Of a DNA stretch of 64,000 nt, positions 1 through 8,825 are shown in pieces. The notes beneath the pieces were generated by a model. The model was not told the DNA's origin and searched no databases. It worked only from the letters and a program-made list of their open reading frames with translations. A program made the position numbers and the translations under genes. Source of the DNA: a virus; the IMG/VR virus record IMGVR_UViG_3300034061_003631, positions 1 to 64,000 of that record, one strand, 5' to 3'. The stretch's first letter is position 1. Each line of letters opens with the position of its first letter.

Positions 1-673
1 GGCCCCAGTCTCTTTTTGCTTTTAAGTTACCAAGTACAAGCTCATTGGCCAAACCAAGTTTGATTTTGGCTGCTTGTAAAGCAACTTTATTTGTTACGAA
101 ATTAATACCTCTTCTCGGAGATTCATGGTTAAAAAGAATACCAGAGCAAACAAATAATCCATAAGATTGAGCGTAATTTCTGCATAGGGTATGGGCGTAC
201 AATTTAGCACAACCATATGGGCTTACTGGGATCATCGGTGTCGTTTCTCTTTGAAAGCCATCTGGATCTGAAGAATTTCCAAACATTTCTGAGGTTGCAG
301 CATGATAGACTTTAGAATGTGGAGAAAATCTTCTTACTGCCTCTAAAACGGCAAGCGTACCACCACCATTTACATCTAAAGTATATTGTGGTAACTCAAA
401 AGAAATTTGAACGTGAGACTGTGCAGCCAAATGGTAAATTTCATCTGGTTGCAATTTTTGTATTGCGCTTTCTATACTTATTGGATCTGTTAAATCCGCA
501 TAATGCAGTGTTATTAAATTTTTATCGTGAAGATGTTGAATTCTTGTTGTTTGAGATTCGGGAACAGAATTTCTTCTAATTGTTCCGTGTACTTCATAGT
601 TTTTTTCAATTAAAAACTCTGCTAAGTACGAAGCATCTTGTCCATTGGCGCCAATTATTAAAGCTTTTTTCAT
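1..673 (-). CDS. gmd: GDP-mannose 4,6-dehydratase, N-terminal part (runs off the window)
   Basis: The first 224 residues of a short-chain dehydrogenase/reductase are present; the C-terminus lies outside the window. The family converts GDP-mannose to GDP-4-keto-6-deoxymannose, the common precursor of GDP-fucose and GDP-colitose. Visible are the nucleotide-binding loop GANGQDA at residues 8-14, the TSEMFG segment and the SPYGCAK active-site segment that carries the catalytic Tyr and Lys. The usual GMD loop is GxxGQDG; here the last Gly is Ala, as in some other members. The start is the ATG 13 nt after the stop of the preceding GDP-fucose-synthase-like gene, so the two are probably co-translated. 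The function is well supported by motifs and by the two neighbouring pathway genes. Confidence 0.9.
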   Translation of the reverse strand, partial: MKKALIIGANGQDASYLAEFLIEKNYEVHGTIRRNSVPESQTTRIQHLHDKNLITLHYADLTDPISIESAIQKLQPDEIYHLAAQSHVQISFELPQYTLDVNGGGTLAVLEAVRRFSPHSKVYHAATSEMFGNSSDPDGFQRETTPMIPVSPYGCAKLYAHTLCRNYAQSYGLFVCSGILFNHESPRRGINFVTNKVALQAAKIKLGLANELVLGNLKAKRDWG

Positions 674-686
674 ATTATACTTTGTA

Positions 687-1631
687 TTAGTTTCTATCAT
701 AATTTTCTCTATTTGCCATATACCAGTTTATTGTTTTGGAGATACCTTCATTTAAATTAATTTTAGATTCCCAACCAAGTTTATTGAGTCTTTCATTACT
801 TAACTTTCTAAGTGGTGTTCCGTTTGGTTTACTAGTATCCCAAACAATTTTTCCAGTGTAACCCACTTTTTCTTTTATTGTTTCTGCCAATTCCTTTATT
901 GTAACATCCATTCCCGTTCCAACGTTAATAATGTCTGACTCATTATAGGTATTCATTAAAAATACACAAGCATCTGCCATATCATCTGAGCAAATAAATT
1001 CTCTTGTTGGTGTGCCATCGCCAAAACATGTTACCGTAGGTAAATTGTTTTCTTTAGCATCAATAAATTTTCTAATAAGAGCTGGAATTACGTGACACTT
1101 TTGAATATTAAAATTATCATTTATTCCATATGCATTTGCTGGCATCAATGAAATGCAATTGAAACCATATTGTTGTTTATAATATTGACACATTTTTAAA
1201 CCAACAATTTTAGCCAAAGCATAACCAGCATTGGTTTCTTCCAACTCACCCGTCATCAAATATTCTTCTTTAATTGGTTGTGGTGTGATTTTTGGATAAA
1301 TGCATGCTGATCCTAAAAATAATAGTTTTTTTGTTCCAGTAAGATGGGCGCTGTGTATTACATTATTTTGTATTTGTAAATTGTCGTATGTAAACTCTGC
1401 TGGGCATTCTTTATTCCAGCCGATACCACCCACTTTAGCAGCACACAAAAATACATATTCGGGCTTTTCTTTATTAAAGAAATGCCAGACAGCCAACTGA
1501 TCTCTCAAGTCCATCTCTTGGCGTGTTCGTTTAATAATGTTTGTATAGCCTTTTTCTTCTAGTTTTCTTACTATTGCTGAACCTATTAAACCTCTATGTC
1601 CAGCCACAAATATTTTTGAATTTTTATTCAT
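687..1631 (-). CDS. fcl: GDP-L-fucose synthase or GDP-L-colitose synthase-like epimerase/reductase
   Basis: This is a 314-residue NADP-dependent SDR, close to the length of E. coli WcaG/Fcl. The family 3,5-epimerises and 4-reduces GDP-4-keto-6-deoxymannose to GDP-L-fucose; the related ColC does the same on the 3-deoxy intermediate to give GDP-L-colitose. Visible are GHRGLIG at residues 11-17 and the catalytic set Ser108 (GSACIYP), Tyr137 and Lys141 (YALAK). The start has an AAGGA Shine-Dalgarno 5 nt upstream. It lies between gmd and a ColD-like gene, so the colitose role is as likely as the fucose role; sequence alone does not separate them. Confidence 0.85.
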   Translation of the reverse strand: MNKNSKIFVAGHRGLIGSAIVRKLEEKGYTNIIKRTRQEMDLRDQLAVWHFFNKEKPEYVFLCAAKVGGIGWNKECPAEFTYDNLQIQNNVIHSAHLTGTKKLLFLGSACIYPKITPQPIKEEYLMTGELEETNAGYALAKIVGLKMCQYYKQQYGFNCISLMPANAYGINDNFNIQKCHVIPALIRKFIDAKENNLPTVTCFGDGTPTREFICSDDMADACVFLMNTYNESDIINVGTGMDVTIKELAETIKEKVGYTGKIVWDTSKPNGTPLRKLSNERLNKLGWESKINLNEGISKTINWYMANRENYDRN

Positions 1632-1632
1632 C

Positions 1633-2793
1633 TTATTCCTTTATAATTGTTTCATTTACAATGTTTGCAATGTATTTGATATCTTCTTCTGTCATATCCG
1701 GATTATTTGGCAAATATAATCCATGATTATGGATTATGTCTGAGAACGGAAATACTTGCAAACCAAATTGTTTATAATAAAATGGTTGCCGAGACATACT
1801 GCCGCAAATCAACGGACGACATTCAACATTTCCATTTTGTAAATTGTTTGCTATTTTGCTTTTATTTGGGTGAATTATGGGATATGCAAAATTACTAACA
1901 AAATCAGAGTATTTTATTTTCCAATAATCATTTTTAATTAAAGAATCATACAATAAAAAGTTTTGATATCTTTTTATATTTTTTTCTTTTAATGTTTTGA
2001 GTTGATTGATTCCCAAAAATGCTTGAACATCTGTTGCTCTTAAATTAAATCCCGGATAATAAAAAGTATAAAAATTTCTAAAATCATCTATATTATTTTC
2101 GGCTTGCAATTTTTCTTTTGTTTCTTTAGAAAGATCACGGCTCCATCCATGAGATCTAATTGATTTTAATATTTCATATAATTCAAAATCGTTAGTGCAA
2201 ACAAAACCACCTTCTATTGTAGAAAAGTGGTGGCCGAAGTACGTTGAAAACGATGACATTAAACCAAAGGTTCCGGTTTGTTTTCCTTTGTATTCTGTTC
2301 CAACGCTTTCGCAAGAATCTTCAAGAAGAATTACATCATATTTTTTACAAATATTTTGTATTTCTTCCATTTTATTTGGAAAGCCCAACACATGTACTAA
2401 AATAACGCATGCTGGATTGTGTTCTTTGCAAAGTTTTTCAAAATACTCTATATCTAATCCCAAAGTGTCTTTATCAGTTTCGCAAAGAATGGGCTCCAAT
2501 CCAAGCTGAATGGCTGGACTAATTGTAGTAACCCACGATACGCAGGGTACAATAATTTTATTATTTTTTAGTTTGTTGCTAACCTTTAAAGCATATACCA
2601 TAGCTAAATTAGCGGAGGATCCGGAATTAAGGAATACTGCATGCTTGACCCCAAGCCAATTAGCCCACTCACTTTCAAATTGTTCGGTTAATTTGCCTTT
2701 AGTTAATTGCGGGTAGGTTTTTAACCAATCACACAATTGATCTATTTCATTATTTGAAATGGTGTCTTTTACAAGTTTTATTGTTTGTCGCAT
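1633..2793 (-). CDS. colD: ColD-like GDP-4-keto-6-deoxymannose 3-dehydratase (PLP fold, DegT family)
   Basis: This is a DegT/DnrJ/EryC1/StrS-fold PLP enzyme of 386 residues from the ATG at 2793; a TTG 15 nt upstream extends the frame but is less likely. The fold is shown by the NSGSSAN phosphate-binding loop and the EDSCESVG segment that holds the PLP-interacting Asp. The usual Schiff-base Lys is absent: the segment reads FGHHFSTIEGG and, with this start, His188 occupies the Lys position. A His there is the signature of the sugar 3-dehydratases ColD and E1/RfbH, which remove the 3-hydroxyl instead of transaminating; from memory, the base in E. coli ColD is also His188. It overlaps the upstream epimerase gene by 16 nt. 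Confidence 0.82.
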   Translation of the reverse strand: MRQTIKLVKDTISNNEIDQLCDWLKTYPQLTKGKLTEQFESEWANWLGVKHAVFLNSGSSANLAMVYALKVSNKLKNNKIIVPCVSWVTTISPAIQLGLEPILCETDKDTLGLDIEYFEKLCKEHNPACVILVHVLGFPNKMEEIQNICKKYDVILLEDSCESVGTEYKGKQTGTFGLMSSFSTYFGHHFSTIEGGFVCTNDFELYEILKSIRSHGWSRDLSKETKEKLQAENNIDDFRNFYTFYYPGFNLRATDVQAFLGINQLKTLKEKNIKRYQNFLLYDSLIKNDYWKIKYSDFVSNFAYPIIHPNKSKIANNLQNGNVECRPLICGSMSRQPFYYKQFGLQVFPFSDIIHNHGLYLPNNPDMTEEDIKYIANIVNETIIKE

Positions 2794-3794
2794 ATGTATT
2801 TTTGCCAAGAAATTGTTTTTTCGATTCCTTCTTCAATTTTAATAAATTGTGGTTTACCAAATTCGTTTGTATATCTTTTTAAACTTAGATTTACAGCTTT
2901 TGGATTCCCAGACAATGCATTTTTATCATCTTTAGGAATAGAAAGACTACAATTTAATTTATTACTTATCTTGGAAGCCAACTCACTTATTAAAATTTTA
3001 GAATCTCCGCATACATTATACACTGTATTTTTTCCATGTAAAGTAATATTAAATATCATTTCTACCAAATCCATAACATAACCATATGTTCTCATGGACA
3101 TTCCGCTGTCTAAGAGTGTTATCTCGCCTTGCTCTAGACCTTTTTGTATAATGCTATGCATGACTCTAGAATCATTTATTCTGGTTCCAGGACCGTAAGC
3201 CAAACTAATCCTAGCAATTTTTACATCAAATCCTTTGTCTTTATAAGCGTGACATATGGTTTCACCGCATCTTTTACTTTCAATATAACATGAGCGAGGA
3301 TGATCTGGTGTGGTGGTTCCGATCTCTTCTTCTGTTATGTTTTCCTTGACCAAACCGCTATAAATTTCACTGGTACTACAAAAAACAAATGTGCCGTTTG
3401 GTTTTAGTAAATTAAAAAGATTATTAGTTGTTTCTGTATTTAATTTTATGGTATTTAACTTATCGCCAGTAAATTTTTGTGGCTGGGCATATCCTGCAGC
3501 ATGAATGATCACATCAAATTTTTCATTTACTTCTGCAATTGTTTTTGCATCTGTAAGGTTTCCAAAAATAACATTGCATGTTTCAAACAAATTTGATATT
3601 TTTTTATCTAGTTTAGAATTGACCCAGCAAAATATTTCTAGATCTTTTTTCTTTTTTAGCTGTACCAGAGTTGCAACAATGTGAAGCCCGATTAGACCAG
3701 ATGCGCCGGTAATCAGTATTTTTTTATTTGCTAGTTTAGAAAAATCAATAGAATTGATTGTTTTGTCTGCGTCTTTATAAATTATTTCAAGCAT
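2778..3794 (-). CDS. NAD(P)-dependent sugar epimerase/dehydratase (extended SDR)
   Basis: A 338-residue extended short-chain dehydrogenase. It has the dinucleotide loop GASGLIG at residues 30-36 and the catalytic Tyr171/Lys175 pair (YIESK), preceded by an STSEIYS segment. The overall pattern resembles UDP-glucuronate decarboxylase or dTDP-glucose dehydratase relatives, but the substrate cannot be fixed. It overlaps the transketolase C-terminal gene upstream by 13 nt and the ColD-like gene downstream, so it is a coupled member of the sugar operon. Confidence 0.8.
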   Translation of the reverse strand: MLEIIYKDADKTINSIDFSKLANKKILITGASGLIGLHIVATLVQLKKKKDLEIFCWVNSKLDKKISNLFETCNVIFGNLTDAKTIAEVNEKFDVIIHAAGYAQPQKFTGDKLNTIKLNTETTNNLFNLLKPNGTFVFCSTSEIYSGLVKENITEEEIGTTTPDHPRSCYIESKRCGETICHAYKDKGFDVKIARISLAYGPGTRINDSRVMHSIIQKGLEQGEITLLDSGMSMRTYGYVMDLVEMIFNITLHGKNTVYNVCGDSKILISELASKISNKLNCSLSIPKDDKNALSGNPKAVNLSLKRYTNEFGKPQFIKIEEGIEKTISWQKYICDKQ

Positions 3795-4657
3795 TCCAAT
3801 ACCCTTTTATTTATGCCAACCTCATCCATTTCGATATTAGCATCGTGCTGTTTTTTTGTGCCGTAGTTTGTTAAAAATTTACGAGGAATTCCTATATTGT
3901 ATAATTTATATTTTTGTCCTTCTAATGCCTTTGTTATTAAATAATTTGTAGTTCCTTCATAAAAAGGTTCACAAATTATAATAATCTCGTTGCTATTTTG
4001 CATCAAAGTATCGGCATCAAAAGGTCTTACTGTTGTATAATACAGAATCGTAACATCTAAGTCTTTTGTGGCATTCAATACCGATTGTAAAATATTTCCA
4101 TAACATACAATTGTTGCTTTGGATCCCTTTTTTACAACAATTGCTTTTCCAAAAGAAACTTCAAATTCTTCAGTATTTTCAAATTCACTTAATCTAAAGT
4201 AAGTAGGGTTTCCATTATTGTAACTAACTTTTAATAATTTATCAAAATCTGCTGATGTTCCGGGACACACTATTTCCATATTAGGTATAGACAGCAAGCA
4301 GGAAATATCTGCTGGGCAGTGGTGGGTGCATCCGAGAGATGCATAATCATATGACGCACCAACACTGATAAAATTACCATTTAAACATTGATAACCAAAA
4401 TCGACCTTTAGCTGCTCCAGAGCTCGTTCTACGATGAACGGTGCGATGGTGTGTACAAATGGAATTAAACCCGTCTTGGCCAGTCCTGCTGCCACACCTA
4501 TCGTGGCCTGCTCAAGGATTCCTATATTGTAGGCTCTGGATGGAATGTTTTTTAGTTCATTTCTGAAACCAAATACTCCTATATCCCCAAGAAGCAGACA
4601 AGTTTTTTCATTTGAATATAAAATTTCTTGTATAGATTTTGTAAATTGTTTTCTCAT
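3782..4657 (-). CDS. Transketolase-like protein, C-terminal half (pyrimidine-binding and C-terminal domains)
   Basis: A 291-residue protein corresponding to the PYR and C-terminal domains of transketolase. Segments typical of the domain include GILEQATIGVAAGLAKTG, with the Glu that contacts the thiamine pyrimidine ring, and a C-terminal Rossmann-like half. It pairs with the adjacent N-terminal half: the stop of that gene and this ATG share one base (TAATG). Split transketolases occur in archaea and in sugar-biosynthesis clusters. Here the pair probably transfers a ketol unit to a nucleotide-sugar intermediate or supplies an unusual sugar; the substrate is unknown. Confidence 0.85.
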   Translation of the reverse strand: MRKQFTKSIQEILYSNEKTCLLLGDIGVFGFRNELKNIPSRAYNIGILEQATIGVAAGLAKTGLIPFVHTIAPFIVERALEQLKVDFGYQCLNGNFISVGASYDYASLGCTHHCPADISCLLSIPNMEIVCPGTSADFDKLLKVSYNNGNPTYFRLSEFENTEEFEVSFGKAIVVKKGSKATIVCYGNILQSVLNATKDLDVTILYYTTVRPFDADTLMQNSNEIIIICEPFYEGTTNYLITKALEGQKYKLYNIGIPRKFLTNYGTKKQHDANIEMDEVGINKRVLECLK

Positions 4658-5391
4658 TAATTTAGCTCACCGATAAAAATATTCAACTCATCAATATTTG
4701 GAGACTTGTGATGCCACTCTGGATTATTCTCCATCACTTTAATGCCTTTACCTTTTATGGTATTTGCAAGAATAAAAATTGGCTTGTCTTCTGATGTATG
4801 AGAAAAAGCATCAATCAATTGTCGTTGATCGTGTCCGTCTACTTCAAGACAGTCCCAATTAAATGATTTAAATTTTTCTTTTACATCATCAATTTTTACT
4901 GCTCTATCTCCTGATCTGTTGTGGTCCAATACGCAATAAAGATTGTTTAGTTTGTGGTGTGATGCTAGCATAGCAGATTCCCATATAGAACCTTCGTTCG
5001 CTTCTCCATCACCTATTAAGACAAAAACTTTATTATCTTTATTTTGTATCTTATATCCCATTGCCATTCCAACAGCTATTGGTAATCCGTGGCCCAACGA
5101 ACCAGTTGATGTCTCTACCGATTCTGTTTTATTGCACGGATGGCCACCAAGTTCTGAATTAAAATCACAAAAACTGTTTATATCGCATTTCAGTAAATTA
5201 AAATTATTTAATACAACATAAAGCCCTAAAGATGCATGCCCCTTGGACAATATAAATTTATTGTTTGTGTTTGTAATAAATTTACCGTAAAGAACATATA
5301 AAATATCAAGAATAGAAAGAGAGCTTCCTATATGCCCCTCTTTCTTTTTATGAGCTAGCTCTAATATCTTTTGTATCAGGTGTTTAGTCAT
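4657..5391 (-). CDS. Transketolase-like protein, N-terminal half (TPP diphosphate-binding domain)
   Basis: A 244-residue protein matching the thiamine-diphosphate-binding half of transketolase. The motif GDGEANEGSIWE begins at residue 127, followed about 27 residues later by DHNRSGD, giving the GDG...N magnesium/TPP signature. HKKKEGHIGSS near the N-terminus and the GSLGHGLP segment are also typical. It overlaps the upstream DUF4254-like gene by 4 nt (ATGA) and the C-terminal half by 1 nt, which points to a stoichiometric heteromer. Confidence 0.88.
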   Translation of the reverse strand: MTKHLIQKILELAHKKKEGHIGSSLSILDILYVLYGKFITNTNNKFILSKGHASLGLYVVLNNFNLLKCDINSFCDFNSELGGHPCNKTESVETSTGSLGHGLPIAVGMAMGYKIQNKDNKVFVLIGDGEANEGSIWESAMLASHHKLNNLYCVLDHNRSGDRAVKIDDVKEKFKSFNWDCLEVDGHDQRQLIDAFSHTSEDKPIFILANTIKGKGIKVMENNPEWHHKSPNIDELNIFIGELN

Positions 5392-5747
5392 TTTGTATCA
5401 AAATTTTTATAAACTTTTACACTGTCTTCACGCAATGTTTTTCCATCTTTGATCGCCGCATCAACCATTTTATTAATTGCCTGAACATACATTGGCCTCT
5501 TTTGCTTGAAGCAAATATCAACCTTTCTTTTTATATCAGCCAATTCAGAATCTGTTTTAGCGATACCGGCCATATCTTCTAAGAACCATGTTCTGATGTG
5601 AAGAATCACTAGTTTTTCAATTACTTCTCCTAAATTATCAGAAACGGCTAATTCCAAAGGCAATTCTGGTATCCCGTCTTTTTTATCTAATACTTCTTTT
5701 ACCCTGTGAGTGATTAATTCCTCTATTTTATTTGCTATATCAATCAT
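5388..5747 (-). CDS. Small helical protein, DUF4254-like
   Basis: A 119-residue, mostly helical protein. The central segment (LVILHIRTWFLEDMAG) and the following IKRKVDICFKQKRPMYVQAIN stretch resemble DUF4254 proteins, which occur next to glycosyltransferase genes in polysaccharide clusters; the function is not established. It is embedded in the operon by 4-nt overlaps at both ends. The family assignment is from recalled motif similarity only. Confidence 0.5.
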   Translation of the reverse strand: MIDIANKIEELITHRVKEVLDKKDGIPELPLELAVSDNLGEVIEKLVILHIRTWFLEDMAGIAKTDSELADIKRKVDICFKQKRPMYVQAINKMVDAAIKDGKTLREDSVKVYKNFDTK

Positions 5748-6640
5748 AATATCTCCATAATTTCATTTTGAATTATATTACATATGTGTCCATAATCAAA
5801 ATTATTTGACCAAATTTGTTTTGCTTGTTCTTTTGGCAAATGTTCTGGTAATGCCCATTTACCATCAACCATATAATTTGTAAAAGAAATAAAAGTTTTA
5901 TTTGGATTATATAAGGTTTCTTTGTTATGACAAAAACAAAATGGCCCGCTTCCTTTACCAATTATAATATTGGATTTGGACCCAAGATAAGCAATTTCAT
6001 TTAAATCACCACCATTGGTTTTTATAAAATCCGAAGTATAAAACACATTTGGAAGTTGTATTTTTGATCTATTATCCGTCAATATAAATGCGATATTTTT
6101 ATTTTTGGGTGCTAGCGAAAGTATAATATTATCTAAATTTATATCTGCTGATTGTCCAGATAATACTGGCCCATTTGATATTAAAACATACTTATCGAAT
6201 ATATTATTTTTTAAAAATTCATCAACATGTGTAACATCAAAAAAAGACCAATCTATTTCTGGAATATAAAAATTTATATCCTCTATGGAAATATTTAAAC
6301 ATCTATAAATATTTTGAAATTTTTTATAATTTGTATTTAATGAACAACCCATCATCATTTCTAAATGTTTACCATTTGAAGATCCGACCCAGGTGTTTAC
6401 AAATAATATTTTATTTTCATTATCTACAAAAAATTCATTAGAATTAAAATTAAATAAATTATTATTTTTAAAAATAATGTTTTTTATATCTTTTACTATT
6501 TTTAGTGAGCTTCCCAGTGGCAAATAATATTCAGAATGAATATTTATTTTTTTTTGTAAATCTTTTACAAATTCTCTAGAGTAATGAACATCGCCATTGT
6601 GCCCACCATTATAAAATATCAATGTATTAATTTCACTCAT
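5744..6640 (-). CDS. Unknown protein, possible GT-B-type glycosyltransferase
   Basis: A 298-residue protein not confidently recognised. It begins with a beta-strand and a Gly-rich turn (LIFYNGGHNGDVHYSREF). Near residues 175-235 it has a second Rossmann-like half with an IGKGSGPFCF loop, as seen in the nucleotide-binding domain of GT-B transferases such as heptosyltransferases. The location among glycosyltransferases supports a role in glycan assembly. An alternative is a non-catalytic polysaccharide-cluster protein. Confidence 0.45.
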   Translation of the reverse strand: MSEINTLIFYNGGHNGDVHYSREFVKDLQKKINIHSEYYLPLGSSLKIVKDIKNIIFKNNNLFNFNSNEFFVDNENKILFVNTWVGSSNGKHLEMMMGCSLNTNYKKFQNIYRCLNISIEDINFYIPEIDWSFFDVTHVDEFLKNNIFDKYVLISNGPVLSGQSADINLDNIILSLAPKNKNIAFILTDNRSKIQLPNVFYTSDFIKTNGGDLNEIAYLGSKSNIIIGKGSGPFCFCHNKETLYNPNKTFISFTNYMVDGKWALPEHLPKEQAKQIWSNNFDYGHICNIIQNEIMEIL

Positions 6641-6642
6641 AA

Positions 6643-7272
6643 TTATTTTTCAAAAATAAATATCCCACATCCATTCCACCAACCGTTTGAATCTTCATAT
6701 CCTTGAAATGAAATATGAGAATGAATTTTTAATTTTAAATCATTAATTGCTCTTATAGTCCCATATTGTACATCTGTCCAAGTCCAGTCATCAACCATAT
6801 AAATAAAAGAATTTGCCATAGAAGGGTAATAATACTTTAATGCCAAATAATGATCTTCTTCTTTATGATCACCATCATAAAAGTACACGTCAATATCTTT
6901 CATGTTTTGTTTTTCAAAATCTATTTTAAAACAATCTGAATCGATCAAATTAACAGGACATTTTAAATTTAAATTCCAATTATTTAAAAAATCATCTTTT
7001 GGTGATCCAAATTGAGAAAAATTATCTATAACCCAATGGTTTAATTTATTTTCATTTCCATTTAAAGCTGCTATTACAGTAGATCCATGCCACACACCAA
7101 TTTCTACATAATTTTTTACAATATCTCTTGATAACAATCTGTTAACAAATTTTTTATATTCTTTTCCAGAAAACCCTTTAATATTAAAAATTTGATCAGA
7201 AATATTATATTGATTTTCATTATTTAATGCATAAAAAACTGAATTTTTTAAGTCGTTTATTCTATTATTCAT
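6643..7272 (-). CDS. Class I SAM-dependent methyltransferase-like protein
   Basis: A 209-residue protein with a Rossmann methyltransferase core. YVEIGVWHGSTV is the SAM-binding motif I, followed by a strand ending in VIDNFS and a DVYFYDGDHKEEDHY acidic loop typical of CmcI/Methyltransf_24-type O-methyltransferases. It probably methylates a sugar of the glycan built by the neighbouring transferases; the acceptor is inferred from context only. Confidence 0.7.
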   Translation of the reverse strand: MNNRINDLKNSVFYALNNENQYNISDQIFNIKGFSGKEYKKFVNRLLSRDIVKNYVEIGVWHGSTVIAALNGNENKLNHWVIDNFSQFGSPKDDFLNNWNLNLKCPVNLIDSDCFKIDFEKQNMKDIDVYFYDGDHKEEDHYLALKYYYPSMANSFIYMVDDWTWTDVQYGTIRAINDLKLKIHSHISFQGYEDSNGWWNGCGIFIFEK

Positions 7273-7297
7273 TATTATTTTCCTTTATATTAAAAAA

Positions 7298-8065
7298 TCA
7301 TCTAAACTGTATATGAGTATCTATTTGCTCGCAATCTATCTCAGGCTTAATTATTCTTACATAGGTTGAAACATTGCTGCTGGTAAATATCATTTTGTCA
7401 CATTTAGATAATGCTATTCCTTCTTTAAAAATATCAATAGCTAATTTATCTTTGTCTTCAAAATTGCAAAATGGTATTGTAACATCAGTGCTACTTCGTG
7501 TAATATTTTCATTTATAAAAAGTTTATCTCCATATTTTTTTCTAAATGAATCTACGATTTTATATTCATCCGTAGCCAAAAAAACATTATTATATTTTCC
7601 AGTTTCTAAATTTTTATCTATTTTTTCAAAATAATATTCATCTGGTAAAATATCACCATGTATTGCGTGGTCTGTTCTTCTTACATGCACACCCAAGGTG
7701 TTTGACTTGAATGGAACTATTTCTGATAAATGATTAAAAATTGGATTTGCGAAGTAGTTACACCGTTTTAATGCATCATTTACTTTTATAATTTTTTCTA
7801 TTGGAGTTATTGGAGTATAGTATTGGTGACTAAGATCAAAAACACTTAGTGTCTTTGACCACTGTTCTTCTGTCGGTGGAACAGTTTGTTTAAATATAAA
7901 TTTATCAAAAAGATTTTCATTTACATTATTTTGGTAGGTCTGTGCTTTCCATATAAAATAAAAACTGTTTATATTATTTTCATACAGATGCAATAAGCTG
8001 GCTGCTATGAGATTAAAACACGATAATAATCCACCAGTCCTTCTTTCTATTAAAAGATAAGCCAT
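7298..8065 (-). CDS. GT23/NodZ-like fucosyltransferase
   Basis: A 255-residue protein carrying HVRRTD at residues 127-132, the GDP-fucose-contacting motif of alpha-1,6-fucosyltransferases (FUT8/NodZ superfamily). It is followed by FLATDEYK and a C-terminal FTSSNVSTYVR segment that resemble the second and third conserved regions. The protein is shorter than FUT8. A GDP-fucose, or possibly GDP-colitose, donor fits the gmd/fcl/colD genes in the same operon. Confidence 0.7.
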   Translation of the reverse strand: MAYLLIERRTGGLLSCFNLIAASLLHLYENNINSFYFIWKAQTYQNNVNENLFDKFIFKQTVPPTEEQWSKTLSVFDLSHQYYTPITPIEKIIKVNDALKRCNYFANPIFNHLSEIVPFKSNTLGVHVRRTDHAIHGDILPDEYYFEKIDKNLETGKYNNVFLATDEYKIVDSFRKKYGDKLFINENITRSSTDVTIPFCNFEDKDKLAIDIFKEGIALSKCDKMIFTSSNVSTYVRIIKPEIDCEQIDTHIQFR

Positions 8066-8066
8066 A

Positions 8067-8825
8067 TTACTCCTTTACCTGCAATACCATTTTATTAAAT
8101 GATTTAAAAGTTTTAAAAGATCCACTGTGTGTATATGATGTAAAATACGTTTCTTCTTCTAAACCAAAACATCTATCCAATTTAATTGGAGCGTGTATCG
8201 GCATTATTTTATTTTGACACAGTTTTGTAATCATACAATCATTTGGACCAACATAACCATTCTCTTCTATATAGTCACACATTAACTGGGCTCCAGCCCT
8301 AGTCAACAAATATGCAGCCAATCCCTCACACAATAAAGGCAACTGTGCTTTGTACTCAATCAGATTATCATTTTTTTGTTCAACAAATGGTTGTCTATAT
8401 AAAAATTGTTTAGATTGGTTGTGTGCGGTAACATTTTGAAGATTTATAAAATACAAATCATCACAAATTAATGATTCAAAAAATTCTATATTTGCATTTG
8501 GTTTTGCATCATCTTCGCAAATTAAAATACTTAAATCGTTTGTATTTAAAAAAGCTTTCCAAAGTTTATAGTGGGCTATATAAGCAGCAATCTCTCCAAA
8601 TCTGATCCAATTTCTATTCGTATTTTCTAATAGTTTATCCTCATTAATTTTTATTTTATTATTTTCAAATAAAATATAATGAGTACCATTTTCTTCAATA
8701 AATGAACATTCATTTAAAGCTACACCGCTTTTAAATTCAAAATTAATATTATATTCATTGAAAGATTTGGTTATTTTTTCTTGTCTTTCTTTAGCTTCTG
8801 GTAATGTAATTATTTGAACTTTCAT
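8067..8825 (-). CDS. Glycosyltransferase family 25-like (LPS-type)
   Basis: A 252-residue protein with the GT25 pattern. The N-terminus is a strand and turn, VQIITLPEAKERQEKI; the middle has GEIAAYIAHYKLW and then ILICEDDAKPN, the acidic metal/nucleotide-sugar motif. GT25 members add galactose or related sugars to lipooligosaccharide. It overlaps the upstream gene by 4 nt. The donor sugar is not predictable. Confidence 0.75.
   Translation of the reverse strand: MKVQIITLPEAKERQEKITKSFNEYNINFEFKSGVALNECSFIEENGTHYILFENNKIKINEDKLLENTNRNWIRFGEIAAYIAHYKLWKAFLNTNDLSILICEDDAKPNANIEFFESLICDDLYFINLQNVTAHNQSKQFLYRQPFVEQKNDNLIEYKAQLPLLCEGLAAYLLTRAGAQLMCDYIEENGYVGPNDCMITKLCQNKIMPIHAPIKLDRCFGLEEETYFTSYTHSGSFKTFKSFNKMVLQVKE

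Noticed and set aside
319-579. Plus-strand ORF over the start of the window
   Set aside because: It lies antisense to gmd, which is complete in reading frame across the region with all motifs.
1633-2793. Plain sugar aminotransferase for the DegT-family gene
   Set aside because: The Schiff-base lysine is replaced by histidine, so transamination by the normal mechanism is not expected.
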